Of a stretch of 64,000 nucleotides of DNA, positions 43,848 through 51,948 are shown one piece after another. Every line of letters begins with the position of its first letter. Position 1 is the stretch's first letter. The notes below the pieces were generated by a model. That model saw nothing but the letters and a program-made list of their open reading frames with translations, searched no databases and was not told the DNA's origin. The stretch is taken from the NCBI RefSeq assembly GCF_003261575.2, contig NZ_CP036175.1, positions 4,650,001 through 4,714,000 on the forward strand, read 5' to 3'. A program made the position numbers and the translations under genes. The DNA is from Klebsiella huaxiensis (lineage in GTDB: Bacteria > Pseudomonadota > Gammaproteobacteria > Enterobacterales > Enterobacteriaceae).

Positions 43848-44546
43848 ATGCAATCTGAAGAGCAACGCCTTATTGATGGACTGTTTTCCCGGCTGAAAGA
43901 GGCCGAGACCCGCAGCGCATCCCGCGATGCCAGCGCTGAAGAGCGGATTGCCCAGCACGTCAGCGAGCAGCCTTCCGCCCCCTACTATATGGCGCAAACT
44001 ATCCTGATTCAGGAAGCGGCGATCAAACAGCTCAATGACCGCATTCAGGCGCTGGAAAGTCAGGTGACGCAGCTTCAGGCGGCGAAACCAAGCAGCGGCG
44101 GATTTCTCTCTGGACTGTTTGGTGGCGGCCAGTCTCGCGGCTCTGACCCGATTCCTGGCTCAGAGCAATACGGCCGACCGCAGGCTAACGCGCAGCCGCA
44201 GTACGCCCAGCAGGCGCAAAACTATGTTCCACAGGCGACGGCACGCAGCGGCGGGGGATTTATGGCAGGCGCGCTGCAAACGGCGGCAGGCGTTGCTGGC
44301 GGTGTTGTGCTCGGGAATATGCTGACGAATATGTTCAGCGGTTCGCACCCACAGGAGATCGTCAATATTATTGAAGACAAACCGCAGGCAGACCTTAGCC
44401 AGGCACAGGACACCAGCACGGCAGACGATACCTTCCGCCAGGATGATGGACAGTTCCTTGCCGATAACAGTGCTTATAATTCCGATTTCGACGCCGGTTT
44501 TGGCGACGATAGCGATTTCGGCAGCGACGACGATAGCTGGGTTTAA
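43848..44546 (+). CDS. DUF2076 protein
   Basis: A 232-residue protein of the DUF2076 family, of unknown function. The start at ATG 43848 (MQSEEQRLIDGLF) follows GAGGAA. It has a helical N-terminus (1-75, coiled-coil-like QLNDRIQALESQVTQLQ), a Gly-rich stretch GGFLSGLFGGG, a Gln/Ala-rich linker, a glycine-rich hydrophobic segment (about 130-165, GVAGGVVLGNM) that could enter a membrane, and a very acidic C-terminus. It is inserted between aroL and yaiI relative to E. coli. Confidence 0.82.
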   Translation: MQSEEQRLIDGLFSRLKEAETRSASRDASAEERIAQHVSEQPSAPYYMAQTILIQEAAIKQLNDRIQALESQVTQLQAAKPSSGGFLSGLFGGGQSRGSDPIPGSEQYGRPQANAQPQYAQQAQNYVPQATARSGGGFMAGALQTAAGVAGGVVLGNMLTNMFSGSHPQEIVNIIEDKPQADLSQAQDTSTADDTFRQDDGQFLADNSAYNSDFDAGFGDDSDFGSDDDSWV

Positions 44547-45001
44547 TTCTGCTGTCGTTTGACCTCTAACAGCCATTTCTCCAGCGCGGCGGCAAACTGT
44601 TGTCGGTCGCGCTGGGATAAACTATCCGGGCCGCCGGTCTGTACGCCGCTGGCCCGCATCGTTTCCATAAAATCACGCATCGTCAGACGCTCGCGAATAG
44701 TTGCCTCGCTGTAACGCTCACCGCGCGGATTCAGCGCCGCGCCGCCCTTTTCCAGAACTTCAGCTGCCAGCGGGATATCCGCCGTAATAACCAGGTCTCC
44801 CGGCTCGCATAAGCGCACTATTTCGTTATCCGCTACGTCAAAACCCTGGGCCACGCGCAGGGTGCGGATGAAACGCGACGGTGGAACGCGCAGCGGCTGA
44901 TTAGCTACCAGCGTCGTTGAGATTTGCGCGCGCTCGGCGGCACGGAACAAAATATCTTTAATCACATTCGGACACGCGTCCGCATCAACCCAAATAGCCA
45001 T
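44543..45001 (-). CDS. yaiI: YaiI/YqxD family protein (UPF0178)
   Basis: A 152-residue protein, same length as E. coli YaiI, of the DUF188 PIN-like family. WVDADACPNVIKDI at the start, DLVITADIPLA and the ARGERY-like PRGERYSEATIRERL segment are present. Its molecular function is unknown; the acidic residues suggest a metal-binding nuclease-like fold. It overlaps the end of the convergent DUF2076 gene by 4 bp. Confidence 0.95.
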   Translation of the reverse strand: MAIWVDADACPNVIKDILFRAAERAQISTTLVANQPLRVPPSRFIRTLRVAQGFDVADNEIVRLCEPGDLVITADIPLAAEVLEKGGAALNPRGERYSEATIRERLTMRDFMETMRASGVQTGGPDSLSQRDRQQFAAALEKWLLEVKRQQN

Positions 45002-45160
45002 TGCGGCTCCTGTCGACGAAAAAGAGAAACCGTATTGTTACCTGCTTTTGCCTTTCGTGAAAGCGACAAGTTAACTACTCTCCGCCGTAAACGGCGAAGT
45101 CCCCGGAGGGCTATTTGATGATAAGCTAGAGAGCTAACGACAAAACAAAGGGGATTGGTG

Positions 45161-45970
45161 ATGGAGAAGAAAATCGGCTTTATCGGTTGCGGCAATATGG
45201 GCAAGGCCATCCTGGGCGGCCTGATCGCCAGCGGACAGGTTCAGCCGGGGCAAATCTGGGTCTACACCCCGTCGCCGGACAAAGTCGCGGCCCTGCACGA
45301 CCAGTACGGCATTAATGCAGCACAAAGCGCACAGGAAGTCGCCCAGGTGGCGGATATCGTTTTCGGCGCCGTAAAACCGGGAGTGATGGTCAAAGTGCTC
45401 AGCGACGTGGCCTCCAGCCTGAATAAAGACTCGCTGGTCGTTTCCATTGCCGCAGGCGTAACGCTCGACCAGCTGGCACGCGCGCTGGGCCATGACCGCA
45501 AAATAGTTCGCGCCATGCCCAATACGCCGTCTCTGGTCAATGCAGGCATGACCTCGGTCACTCCAAACGCGCTGGTCAGCCCCGAAGAAACAGCCGAAAT
45601 CCTGACTATCTTCCGCTGTTTTGGCCAGGCAGAGCTGATCGCCGAGCAGATGATTCACCCGGTAGTTGGCGTCAGCGGCTCCGCCCCGGCCTACGTCTTT
45701 ATGTTTATCGAAGCGATGGCCGATGCCGCGGTGCTCGGTGGAATGCCGCGTGCTCAGGCTTACAAATTTGCGGCACAGGCAGTGATGGGCTCCGCAAAAA
45801 TGGTGCTCGAAAGCGGGGAGCACCCAGGTACGCTGAAGGATATGGTTTGCTCGCCTGGCGGCACCACAATTGAAGCCGTGCGCGTGCTGGAAGAGAAAGG
45901 TTTTCGCTCCGCCGTTATCGAAGCGATGGTCAAATGCATGGAAAAATCAGAGAAGCTGAGCCGCTCCTGA
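45161..45970 (+). CDS. proC: pyrroline-5-carboxylate reductase
   Basis: ProC reduces pyrroline-5-carboxylate with NAD(P)H to proline, the last step of proline synthesis. From ATG 45161 it is 269 residues, as in E. coli; the ATG two codons upstream is less likely. The Rossmann motif FIGCGNMGKAI and the signature MVCSPGGTTIEAV are visible. In E. coli, dgcC (adrA) comes next; here only 47 nt separate proC from convergent psiF. Confidence 0.98.
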   Translation: MEKKIGFIGCGNMGKAILGGLIASGQVQPGQIWVYTPSPDKVAALHDQYGINAAQSAQEVAQVADIVFGAVKPGVMVKVLSDVASSLNKDSLVVSIAAGVTLDQLARALGHDRKIVRAMPNTPSLVNAGMTSVTPNALVSPEETAEILTIFRCFGQAELIAEQMIHPVVGVSGSAPAYVFMFIEAMADAAVLGGMPRAQAYKFAAQAVMGSAKMVLESGEHPGTLKDMVCSPGGTTIEAVRVLEEKGFRSAVIEAMVKCMEKSEKLSRS

Positions 45971-46017
45971 TTTAAATGCCGAATAGCGGGTGAGGTTACC
46001 CCTCACCCGTTTGTTTC

Positions 46018-46338
46018 TTACACCTGTTTTTTCAGGCAGGCGCTCATAAATTTGCTGCGATCGTCCCCTTTCAGAGACTGCTGGGTCGCCTGAGCGTTGC
46101 ACTCACGCATTTTTTGCTGCTGAGGCGTTAGCCCCTTGCCGTCTTGCGTGGTGGCATCTTTCTTCAGGCAGTTACTCATAAATGTCTTACGCTCATCCCC
46201 TTTCAACGACTTCGATGACGCCTCTTTATTACAGACGCTCATCTTCTGCTGCTGTGGGGTCAACTCTTTTTCCGCGGCACTCACCGCCGTCATAAATACC
46301 AGGCCAAAAAGTAGGGTCACAAGTAATGTTATTTTCAT
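46018..46338 (-). CDS. psiF: phosphate-starvation-inducible protein PsiF
   Basis: A 106-residue exported protein with a signal peptide (1-21, cut near VSAA). The mature part consists of two copies of a roughly 35-residue repeat (LTPQQQKM-x2-CN...LKGD-R-FMS-CLKK), each with two cysteines. It is co-transcribed with phoA in E. coli and induced by phosphate limitation. Function unknown. SD AGGATGG precedes the ATG. Confidence 0.96.
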   Translation of the reverse strand: MKITLLVTLLFGLVFMTAVSAAEKELTPQQQKMSVCNKEASSKSLKGDERKTFMSNCLKKDATTQDGKGLTPQQQKMRECNAQATQQSLKGDDRSKFMSACLKKQV

Positions 46339-46388
46339 CGCACCATCCTTCTATGAGTGGATCTCTGTAAGTCTGGTCGCTGATGGAG

Positions 46389-46424
46389 AAAAAACCAGCC
46401 GGTAACGGAAATTCGCTACCGGCT
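46389..46424 (-). terminator. hairpin between phoA and psiF
   Basis: AGCCGGTA (46397-46404) and TACCGGCT (46417-46424) pair over 8 bp with a 12-nt loop. On the minus strand a TTTTTT run follows. It lies just after phoA, so psiF may be expressed by partial read-through. Confidence 0.72.
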
Positions 46425-46429
46425 GCGGG

Positions 46430-47845
46430 CTATTTCAGATTTAGTGCGGCTTTCATGGTGTAGAACAGATCAGTCTGATCGGTTAAACCGACCACGTTAG
46501 CGGCGTGCGGGCCATAGGCGGCGATACGCAGCTGGGTGCCAGTATGCTCCATCGATTCTTCTTCAGAGTTGCCATAGCTCATCACCATCACCGCACCATC
46601 TTTGGTGTTCAGCGCCTGCGTCAGGCCCGGAGCTTTGGTGTCTGCCGGAATAATCTGGCTGGAGTGTGCATGGTCGGCGGTAACGATGACCAGGGTATTG
46701 CCATCTTTTTTGGCGAATTCCAGCGCCTTCTGCACCGCTTCGTCCAGATCGACCGTTTCACCAATCTGACCGCACGGATTCGCCGCGTGGTCCTGTTTAT
46801 CGATAGATGCGCCTTCCACCTGCAGGAAAAAGCCTTTTTCATTGCTGCTCAGCAGATCGATAGCTTTTTCCGTCATCTGCGCCAGCGTCGGCACCGAGGC
46901 ATCACGTTTCGGGTTCGGAGTACAGGTCACCGCGGCTTTGTCGATATTGCCATGATAAGAGGCTTTCGGCCCCTCCCAGCGTACCGGCATATTGCCCTGA
47001 GAGAAGAGCCCCAACAGCGGCTTGTCCTGGTTCGCCTGGTTGATGGCGTTCAAAGAGCTGGCATCGGTGACAATCTGGTAGCCACGAGCGATTGCCTGAT
47101 CGTGCAGCGTTTTACCCTGCCACTCGCCTGCCGTGGCGCTCTCAGCGAAGGTTTTCGCCCCGCCGCCCAGCGTCACGTCGGCGCGGGCATTCAGCAGTTG
47201 TTCGGTAATGGAACCTTTACCGCCCTTTTCCAGCGCGTTGCTGGCGCATTTTTCGCTGGTCACGCTTGGGCCATAGCATTTACGCGAAGTGACGTGCGCC
47301 ACCAGCGCAGCCGGGGTCGCATCCTGTAGCTCCGCCGTTGAGACGTTACCGGTCGCTAAACCTGCTACTTTTGCCAACTCAAGGATGGTCTGATGATCTT
47401 TTTCATGGATATCGACGCCCAGCGCACCGTTGTAACTTTTCACACCCGTGGTCCAGGCCGTCGCGGAAGCGGCGGAGTCGGTAACATAATCCGGCTTGCC
47501 GGTTTTCTTATCCAGAGAATAATGGGTGTACTGGCCGGTCAGCGGCAGCGCGTCAATACCTTTAAAGAAACCGCCCGCCCCTTCAGCATAATTTCGCGCG
47601 GCGGTAATTTCAGAATCACCCATCCCGTCGCCAATCAGCAAAATAATATTTTTAGCCGGCTTGTTGATTAACGAAGCACGCAGCGCTTCGGTCTGATCAC
47701 CGCTTAAACGACGCGCTCCGCCCGGCGTCGTGATATCGCCCTGAGCGGCACGATTTTCCAGAACCGGTGCGGGTATCGTTTCAGCATGAATAATCGGGGA
47801 GCCCAGCAGAGGTATCAGGGCAATAAACAGGGCGCTTAATTTCAC
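46430..47845 (-). CDS. phoA: periplasmic alkaline phosphatase
   Basis: PhoA releases phosphate from organic monoesters in the periplasm. The GTG at 47845 is chosen: GGAG lies 8 nt upstream, as in E. coli, and the protein is then 471 residues, the E. coli length. A longer in-frame ATG start would overlap that SD. A signal peptide ends near IIHA. Catalytic segments LIGDGMGDSE (zinc/magnesium), VTDSAASATAW (phosphorylated Ser), and TADHAHS (zinc His) are present, and disulfide cysteines are visible. A Pho box precedes the promoter. Confidence 0.97.
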   Translation of the reverse strand: MKLSALFIALIPLLGSPIIHAETIPAPVLENRAAQGDITTPGGARRLSGDQTEALRASLINKPAKNIILLIGDGMGDSEITAARNYAEGAGGFFKGIDALPLTGQYTHYSLDKKTGKPDYVTDSAASATAWTTGVKSYNGALGVDIHEKDHQTILELAKVAGLATGNVSTAELQDATPAALVAHVTSRKCYGPSVTSEKCASNALEKGGKGSITEQLLNARADVTLGGGAKTFAESATAGEWQGKTLHDQAIARGYQIVTDASSLNAINQANQDKPLLGLFSQGNMPVRWEGPKASYHGNIDKAAVTCTPNPKRDASVPTLAQMTEKAIDLLSSNEKGFFLQVEGASIDKQDHAANPCGQIGETVDLDEAVQKALEFAKKDGNTLVIVTADHAHSSQIIPADTKAPGLTQALNTKDGAVMVMSYGNSEEESMEHTGTQLRIAAYGPHAANVVGLTDQTDLFYTMKAALNLK

Positions 47846-47895
47846 TTTTATCGTCTCCATGTAAAAAATACTTTAAAAAACAAAACGAGGGAGAC

Positions 47896-47927
47896 TTTAT
47901 AAAAGCGATGTGACAGTAAAATGACAG
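47896..47927 (-). promoter_or_regulatory. phoA promoter with Pho box
   Basis: On the minus strand CTGTCATTTTACTGTCAC (47910-47927) gives two 7-bp direct repeats CTGTCAT/CTGTCAC with a 4-bp spacer, the standard Pho box. A TATAAA -10 (47896-47901) follows at the expected distance. Confidence 0.9.
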
Positions 47928-47949
47928 CATCCATATCTTGTCACAGAGG

Positions 47950-48210
47950 CTAACTACGAGGATGCCGTAACAGCTTCTTTATATATTGCTGTAATAGCTG
48001 GGTGTCACGGTCATCGACCAGCGGACCAGGGCTTGCCTGCTCAATGGCCTGCTCAATATCGTTGATTAATGCCTGCTGGGCATCCTGCGCCATATGGCGC
48101 AACAGCGCGGTGACGACCACTTCCAGCGCCTCAACCTGGGCCGTTAACTCCTTTGCTTCCTCTTCCTTCTGCGCCAGTTTCACCAGTAGCTCAGCAATGA
48201 GATTCTTCAC
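47950..48210 (-). CDS. iraP: RssB anti-adaptor IraP
   Basis: IraP binds RssB and so protects the sigma factor RpoS from ClpXP, notably during phosphate starvation. The 86-residue protein has the same length as E. coli IraP and begins KNLIAELLVKLAQKEEE with a helical N-terminus. The start is GTG 48210 with AAGGA about 10 nt upstream. In E. coli it also neighbours phoA. The 229-bp upstream gap contains an AT palindrome TTATTTTTAAAAATAA (48281-48296) and presumably its promoter. Confidence 0.93.
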   Translation of the reverse strand: MKNLIAELLVKLAQKEEEAKELTAQVEALEVVVTALLRHMAQDAQQALINDIEQAIEQASPGPLVDDRDTQLLQQYIKKLLRHPRS

Positions 48211-48439
48211 AATGCGTTATCCTTAATGTGAGGTCCGTAGGCTGCTATTTATGTCACACATCAGCCATCGGACACCAGTATTATTTTTAAAAATAACACC
48301 TCTTTCCATCTCATATTAAGCGAAACGTTTTGCTCATTGCTTATTCAGACCATGGAATATACTCAATAGCAACTAATAAGCCTCATAACCAAATTCATCA
48401 ACATAAGAATAAAATGGAATATTGCTATTCCATCGATAA

Positions 48440-49432
48440 CTATAACGTATCACCATAATATATCTGGTAGGCCAGATTAACGCTGTCCGGCGCGTCTTTA
48501 CCTGCCAATCGGGCGATCAGTATTTCGCTTGCTGTTTTACCGATGTCATAACGTGGGGTAATGACGCTGGCTATTTTCTGTAAACGTGCGCGACCAATTT
48601 CTAGTCCATGAAAACCGGCTATGGCTATCTCTTTTGGTACCGCTTTGCCCTGTGACTGACATTCCAGTAATACCCCCACCGCCAGATCGTCATTGGTACA
48701 AAAAATGGCGTCGATATCCGGGCGCGACTGCTGCGTTTGCAGGAACATCTGCCGGCCAAGGGCGACCGAGGAGATGGTGCGCGGAGCCATGTGATACGCC
48801 TTCAGGCCATGAACCTCCAGCGCCAGCTCGGTGCCGCGAAAACGACTGAGGTCGCGAGGGTCGTCCATTGAACCAAAAAAGGCAATTGACCGTTTGCCGC
48901 TTTCGAGAAAGGCGTTAGTCATATCCCACGCCGCCTTTTCGTTATCGAACCCCACCTGAATATCAAGCTGCTGGCCGCTGAAGTCCATCAGTTCCGCAAC
49001 TGGAATACCGCTGGCGCGTACATACTGAATCATGCGATCGCTATGCTGCTTGCCGGTCAGGATCAGGCCATCAATATTATAGGAGAGCAAATTGAGCACT
49101 TCGCGCTCTTCGCGCTGCGGGTCATATTCGTAGTTGGCGATCAGGGTCTGGTACTGGTGCGCGGAGGTTACCGATTCAATACCGGCCAACACATCGGCGA
49201 AAATCTGATTGCGAAAAGAGGGGATCAGCACGCCTATCGTTTTGCTGCGCGCATTGAGCAGAATTTCCGGTGCCCGATTAGGGATATAGTTGTTCTCTTC
49301 CATGACCTTTGAAATCAGCTCACGGCTGCGCTGGGAAACCTGGCTGGGGTCGCGTAAATAACGGCTCACCGTCATCTTATTCAGCCCTGCCAGGTTGGCG
49401 ATATCCTGTAATGTCATCCGGTTGTTTTTCAT
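48440..49432 (-). CDS. LacI-family regulator, IdnR/GntR-like
   Basis: A 330-residue LacI-type repressor with an N-terminal HTH (about 5-30, MTLQDIANLAGLNKMTVSRYL), hinge helix and periplasmic-binding-protein-like core. RSKTIGVLIPSFRNQIFADVLAGIESVTSAHQYQTLIANYEYD and GFHGLEIGRARLQKIASVITPRYDIGKTA (short parts shown) resemble IdnR and GntR. It lies downstream of the ACS permease and IdnO-like genes and most likely controls them through the TTACGCGTAA operator at 51789-51822. Effector probably a gluconate-type sugar acid. Confidence 0.88.
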   Translation of the reverse strand: MKNNRMTLQDIANLAGLNKMTVSRYLRDPSQVSQRSRELISKVMEENNYIPNRAPEILLNARSKTIGVLIPSFRNQIFADVLAGIESVTSAHQYQTLIANYEYDPQREEREVLNLLSYNIDGLILTGKQHSDRMIQYVRASGIPVAELMDFSGQQLDIQVGFDNEKAAWDMTNAFLESGKRSIAFFGSMDDPRDLSRFRGTELALEVHGLKAYHMAPRTISSVALGRQMFLQTQQSRPDIDAIFCTNDDLAVGVLLECQSQGKAVPKEIAIAGFHGLEIGRARLQKIASVITPRYDIGKTASEILIARLAGKDAPDSVNLAYQIYYGDTL

Positions 49433-49498
49433 CGGGTTCTCTGCAACAAACGACTTATGTACTCGCAGAGAACCTTACCACAGCAGCTACGGTTTATG

Positions 49499-50788
49499 TT
49501 AACCCGCGACCTTTTTTGCCGTGACCGATGACGAGGAAGGTTCGTTATTGGCACGCACGTTGTACATCAGCACCACCGAAGCCAACAGCGCGATCGCCAT
49601 AAAGGTGTAAGAAACACCTGGCCCGCCCGTAATCCCATTCAAATAACCGACCAGCCACGCGCCGAGGAAAGCACCGAGCGCGCCGAAGCTGTTAATCAAG
49701 CCCATCGACACGCCGGAGACGTTACGCGGCAGCAGTTCCGGGATCAGCGCGAAGAAAGGACCGTAAGGCGCATACATACAGGCAGCAGCGATCACCAGCA
49801 GCGCATAGGAGAACCAGAACGCCTGGTCACCCACCATCCAGGAACCAAAGAAGGCGATAGCGGCAATCAGCAACAACGGCCAAATAAACAGCTTACGATT
49901 CTGGAACTTATCTGACAACCAGGAGACCGTCAGCATCAGACAGATCGCCGCCAGATACGGCACCGCCGCCAGCCAACCTACCGCCACAATATCCATCTGC
50001 GCGGCGTTTTTCAGAATCGACGGCATCCACATCATGAAACCGTATACGCCAATGCTCCACAACGCATGCACGGCGCACAGCATAATCACATTGCGCGAAC
50101 GCAGCGCTTCACCATAGTTACGTACCGGCTTGATATTGCTCTGTTCGCTATCCATCGCCTTCTGCAGGGTCTCTTTTTCCTGCTCATTCAGCCAGGAGAC
50201 CTCAGAGGGTTTATCGCGGACCAAGATCCACCAGCATATTGCCCACAACACCGCAGGAATACCTTCGATGATGAACATTTCACGCCAGCCCCAGGACTGA
50301 ATCAGGTAGCCGGATACGATAGACATCCACAGCACGGTCACCGGGTTTCCGAGGATCAAGAAGGTATTGGCGCGCGAACGCTCGGTTTTGGTAAACCAGT
50401 TGCTGATGTAAATCAGCATCGCGGGCATCACCGCCGCCTCGACCACGCCAAGAGTAAAGCGAATCGCCATCAGCATCGGAATATTACTGACAAACCCGGT
50501 CGCAGCCGCGCAGAAGCCCCATAAAATAAGGCTAAAGAAAATCATTTTGCGCACGCTGCGTTTTACCGCATATATCGCACCGGGTACCTGGAAAAAGAAA
50601 TAGCCGAGAAAAAAGAGTGCGCCAATCAGCGACGCGGTGCCTTTAGTAATGCCTAAATCACTTTCAATTCCCGCCGCAGCGGCAAAGCCATAATTCGCGC
50701 GGTCAAGGTACGCCAGACTATAGGTAATAAAAATAATCGGCATTAAATACCACCAGCGACGCGCTGGTAATTTCGCGAGCATTTGCAT
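49499..50788 (-). CDS. MFS anion:cation symporter (sugar-acid permease)
   Basis: A 429-residue 12-helix major facilitator of the anion:cation symporter group, whose members carry galactonate, glucarate, gluconate-type acids or tartrate. SLAYLDRANYGFA in helix 1 and the ALFFLGYFFFQVPGA segment are family hallmarks. The start is ATG 50788, 6 nt after GAGGA. It lies between an IdnR-like regulator and an IdnO-like dehydrogenase, so its substrate is probably a hexonate or keto-hexonate. An ERIC separates it from the dehydrogenase. Confidence 0.87.
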   Translation of the reverse strand: MQMLAKLPARRWWYLMPIIFITYSLAYLDRANYGFAAAAGIESDLGITKGTASLIGALFFLGYFFFQVPGAIYAVKRSVRKMIFFSLILWGFCAAATGFVSNIPMLMAIRFTLGVVEAAVMPAMLIYISNWFTKTERSRANTFLILGNPVTVLWMSIVSGYLIQSWGWREMFIIEGIPAVLWAICWWILVRDKPSEVSWLNEQEKETLQKAMDSEQSNIKPVRNYGEALRSRNVIMLCAVHALWSIGVYGFMMWMPSILKNAAQMDIVAVGWLAAVPYLAAICLMLTVSWLSDKFQNRKLFIWPLLLIAAIAFFGSWMVGDQAFWFSYALLVIAAACMYAPYGPFFALIPELLPRNVSGVSMGLINSFGALGAFLGAWLVGYLNGITGGPGVSYTFMAIALLASVVLMYNVRANNEPSSSSVTAKKVAG

Positions 50789-50880
50789 AAGCAATCCTCA
50801 GATAATGAATATCATCCACGAGTTTAATTATCTTTTCAGGCTCATGCTGTAAGTCTGCGCCTGAAAGTGACAAAACCTTA

Positions 50881-51006
50881 TATACCCTAAATAATTCGAG
50901 TTGCAGGAAGGCGGCGACGCAGGGAGTCCCCAGGAGCTTACTCCAGTAAGTGACTGGGGTGAGCGAGGAAAGCCAACGCACTTGCAACTTGAAGTATGAC
51001 GGGTAT
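50881..51006. repeat. ERIC element
   Basis: A 126-bp element with terminal inverted repeats TATACCC...GGGTAT and the hallmark core CCCCAGGAGCTTAC...AGTAAGTGACTGGGG and GTGAGCGAGG. Length and core are those of canonical ERIC. It lies between the IdnO-like gene and the permease gene and abuts the former's stop codon, so it is transcribed within that unit. Confidence 0.95.
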
Positions 51007-51771
51007 TTAAACGGCAGCAAGCATCCCGCCATCCACAAACAACAAATGGCCGTTAACGAAGTTTGCTGCTGGCGAAGCCAGATACACCGCCGCGCCAATC
51101 AACTCTTCCGGTTTTCCCCAGCGCGCCGCCGGAGTACGCTGATACAGCCACGCGGAAAACGCCTCGTCATTCACCAGCGCGGTCGTCATCTCGGTGGCAA
51201 AATATCCCGGCGCTATGCCATTAACCTGGATATTATATTCCGCTAATTCAACGCACATTCCGCGGGTCAGCATTTTAACCGCCCCTTTTGATGCCGCATA
51301 TGGGGTAATTGTTTTGCGCCCCAGTTCACTCTGCATCGAACAAATATTAATTATTTTTCCCGCGCGACGGTTCATCATATATTTAGCGACCTGCTGCGAA
51401 ACGAGAAAAACGCCCTTCTGGTTAACCTCAATAACCTTATCCCACTCTTCCTCTGGAAACTCGGTAAAGGGGAAACGACGCTGGATCCCGGCGTTATTAA
51501 TTAAAATATCAATTGCACCGAATTCCTCTTCGATACGGGCAATTGCCTGCTCAACCTCCGCCGCCTGAGTCACGTCAAACGCATAACCTACTGCGCGGTA
51601 GCCCTGAGCCACCAACGCCTGCGCCGCCTGGTCTGCCCGTTCCTGAGTACGGTCGTTAATGATTATCTCTGCGCCATACTCTGCAAGGCCACCGGCCAGT
51701 AGATTGCCAATCCCCTGAGCAGAACCGGTAATGAGCGCACGTTTCCCTGATAAATCGAATAAATTTCTCAT
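51007..51771 (-). CDS. idnO: gluconate 5-dehydrogenase-like SDR
   Basis: A 254-residue short-chain dehydrogenase, same length as E. coli IdnO, which reduces 5-ketogluconate to gluconate with NAD(P)H. The cofactor motif TGSAQGIG, NNAG, the catalytic S and YAASK (S-ELGRKTITPYAASKGA) and the C-terminal GHLLFVDGGML are present. Similarity to IdnO is strong, but the genome may also encode the standard idn operon, so this could be a paralogue. The start is ATG 51771; upstream codons would enter the operator. A strong palindromic operator lies just upstream. Confidence 0.85.
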   Translation of the reverse strand: MRNLFDLSGKRALITGSAQGIGNLLAGGLAEYGAEIIINDRTQERADQAAQALVAQGYRAVGYAFDVTQAAEVEQAIARIEEEFGAIDILINNAGIQRRFPFTEFPEEEWDKVIEVNQKGVFLVSQQVAKYMMNRRAGKIINICSMQSELGRKTITPYAASKGAVKMLTRGMCVELAEYNIQVNGIAPGYFATEMTTALVNDEAFSAWLYQRTPAARWGKPEELIGAAVYLASPAANFVNGHLLFVDGGMLAAV

Positions 51772-51788
51772 AAAACCTCTTTTCCCAT

Positions 51789-51822
51789 AACTGTTACGCG
51801 TAACTGTATACGCGTAACAGTT
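51789..51822 (-). promoter_or_regulatory. double LacI-family operator before the idnO-like gene
   Basis: AACTGTTACGCGT (51789-51801) and ACGCGTAACAGTT (51810-51822) are a perfect 13-bp inverted repeat separated by 8 nt. Each arm contains the palindrome ACGCGT, and TGTTACGCGTAAC resembles GntR/IdnR operators. The centres of the two ACGCGT cores are 14 bp apart. Placed 18 bp upstream of the start codon, it should control the dehydrogenase-permease-repressor unit. Confidence 0.7.
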
Positions 51823-51894
51823 ACAAATAGAAGGGGGTAAGAGGTGAAAATGATCGTTTTGTGATCGGTGATGCATTTACAGATGAGGAAGATC

Positions 51895-51930
51895 AAAAAC
51901 CGGCATTGATGGAGTGACGTCAATACCGGT
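51895..51930 (-). terminator. terminator after the MdtG-like gene
   Basis: ACCGGCATTGA (51899-51909) and TCAATACCGGT (51920-51930) pair with one mismatch around a 10-nt loop, and on the minus strand a TTTTT run follows. It separates the MdtG-like gene from the operator of the idnO-like gene. Confidence 0.8.
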
Positions 51931-51948
51931 CGAAGAGAAAGAAAGGGG

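Noticed and set aside
48281..48296. AT palindrome upstream of iraP as a terminator
   Set aside because: The stem is only A-T pairs with no GC clamp; it is more likely promoter-region sequence.
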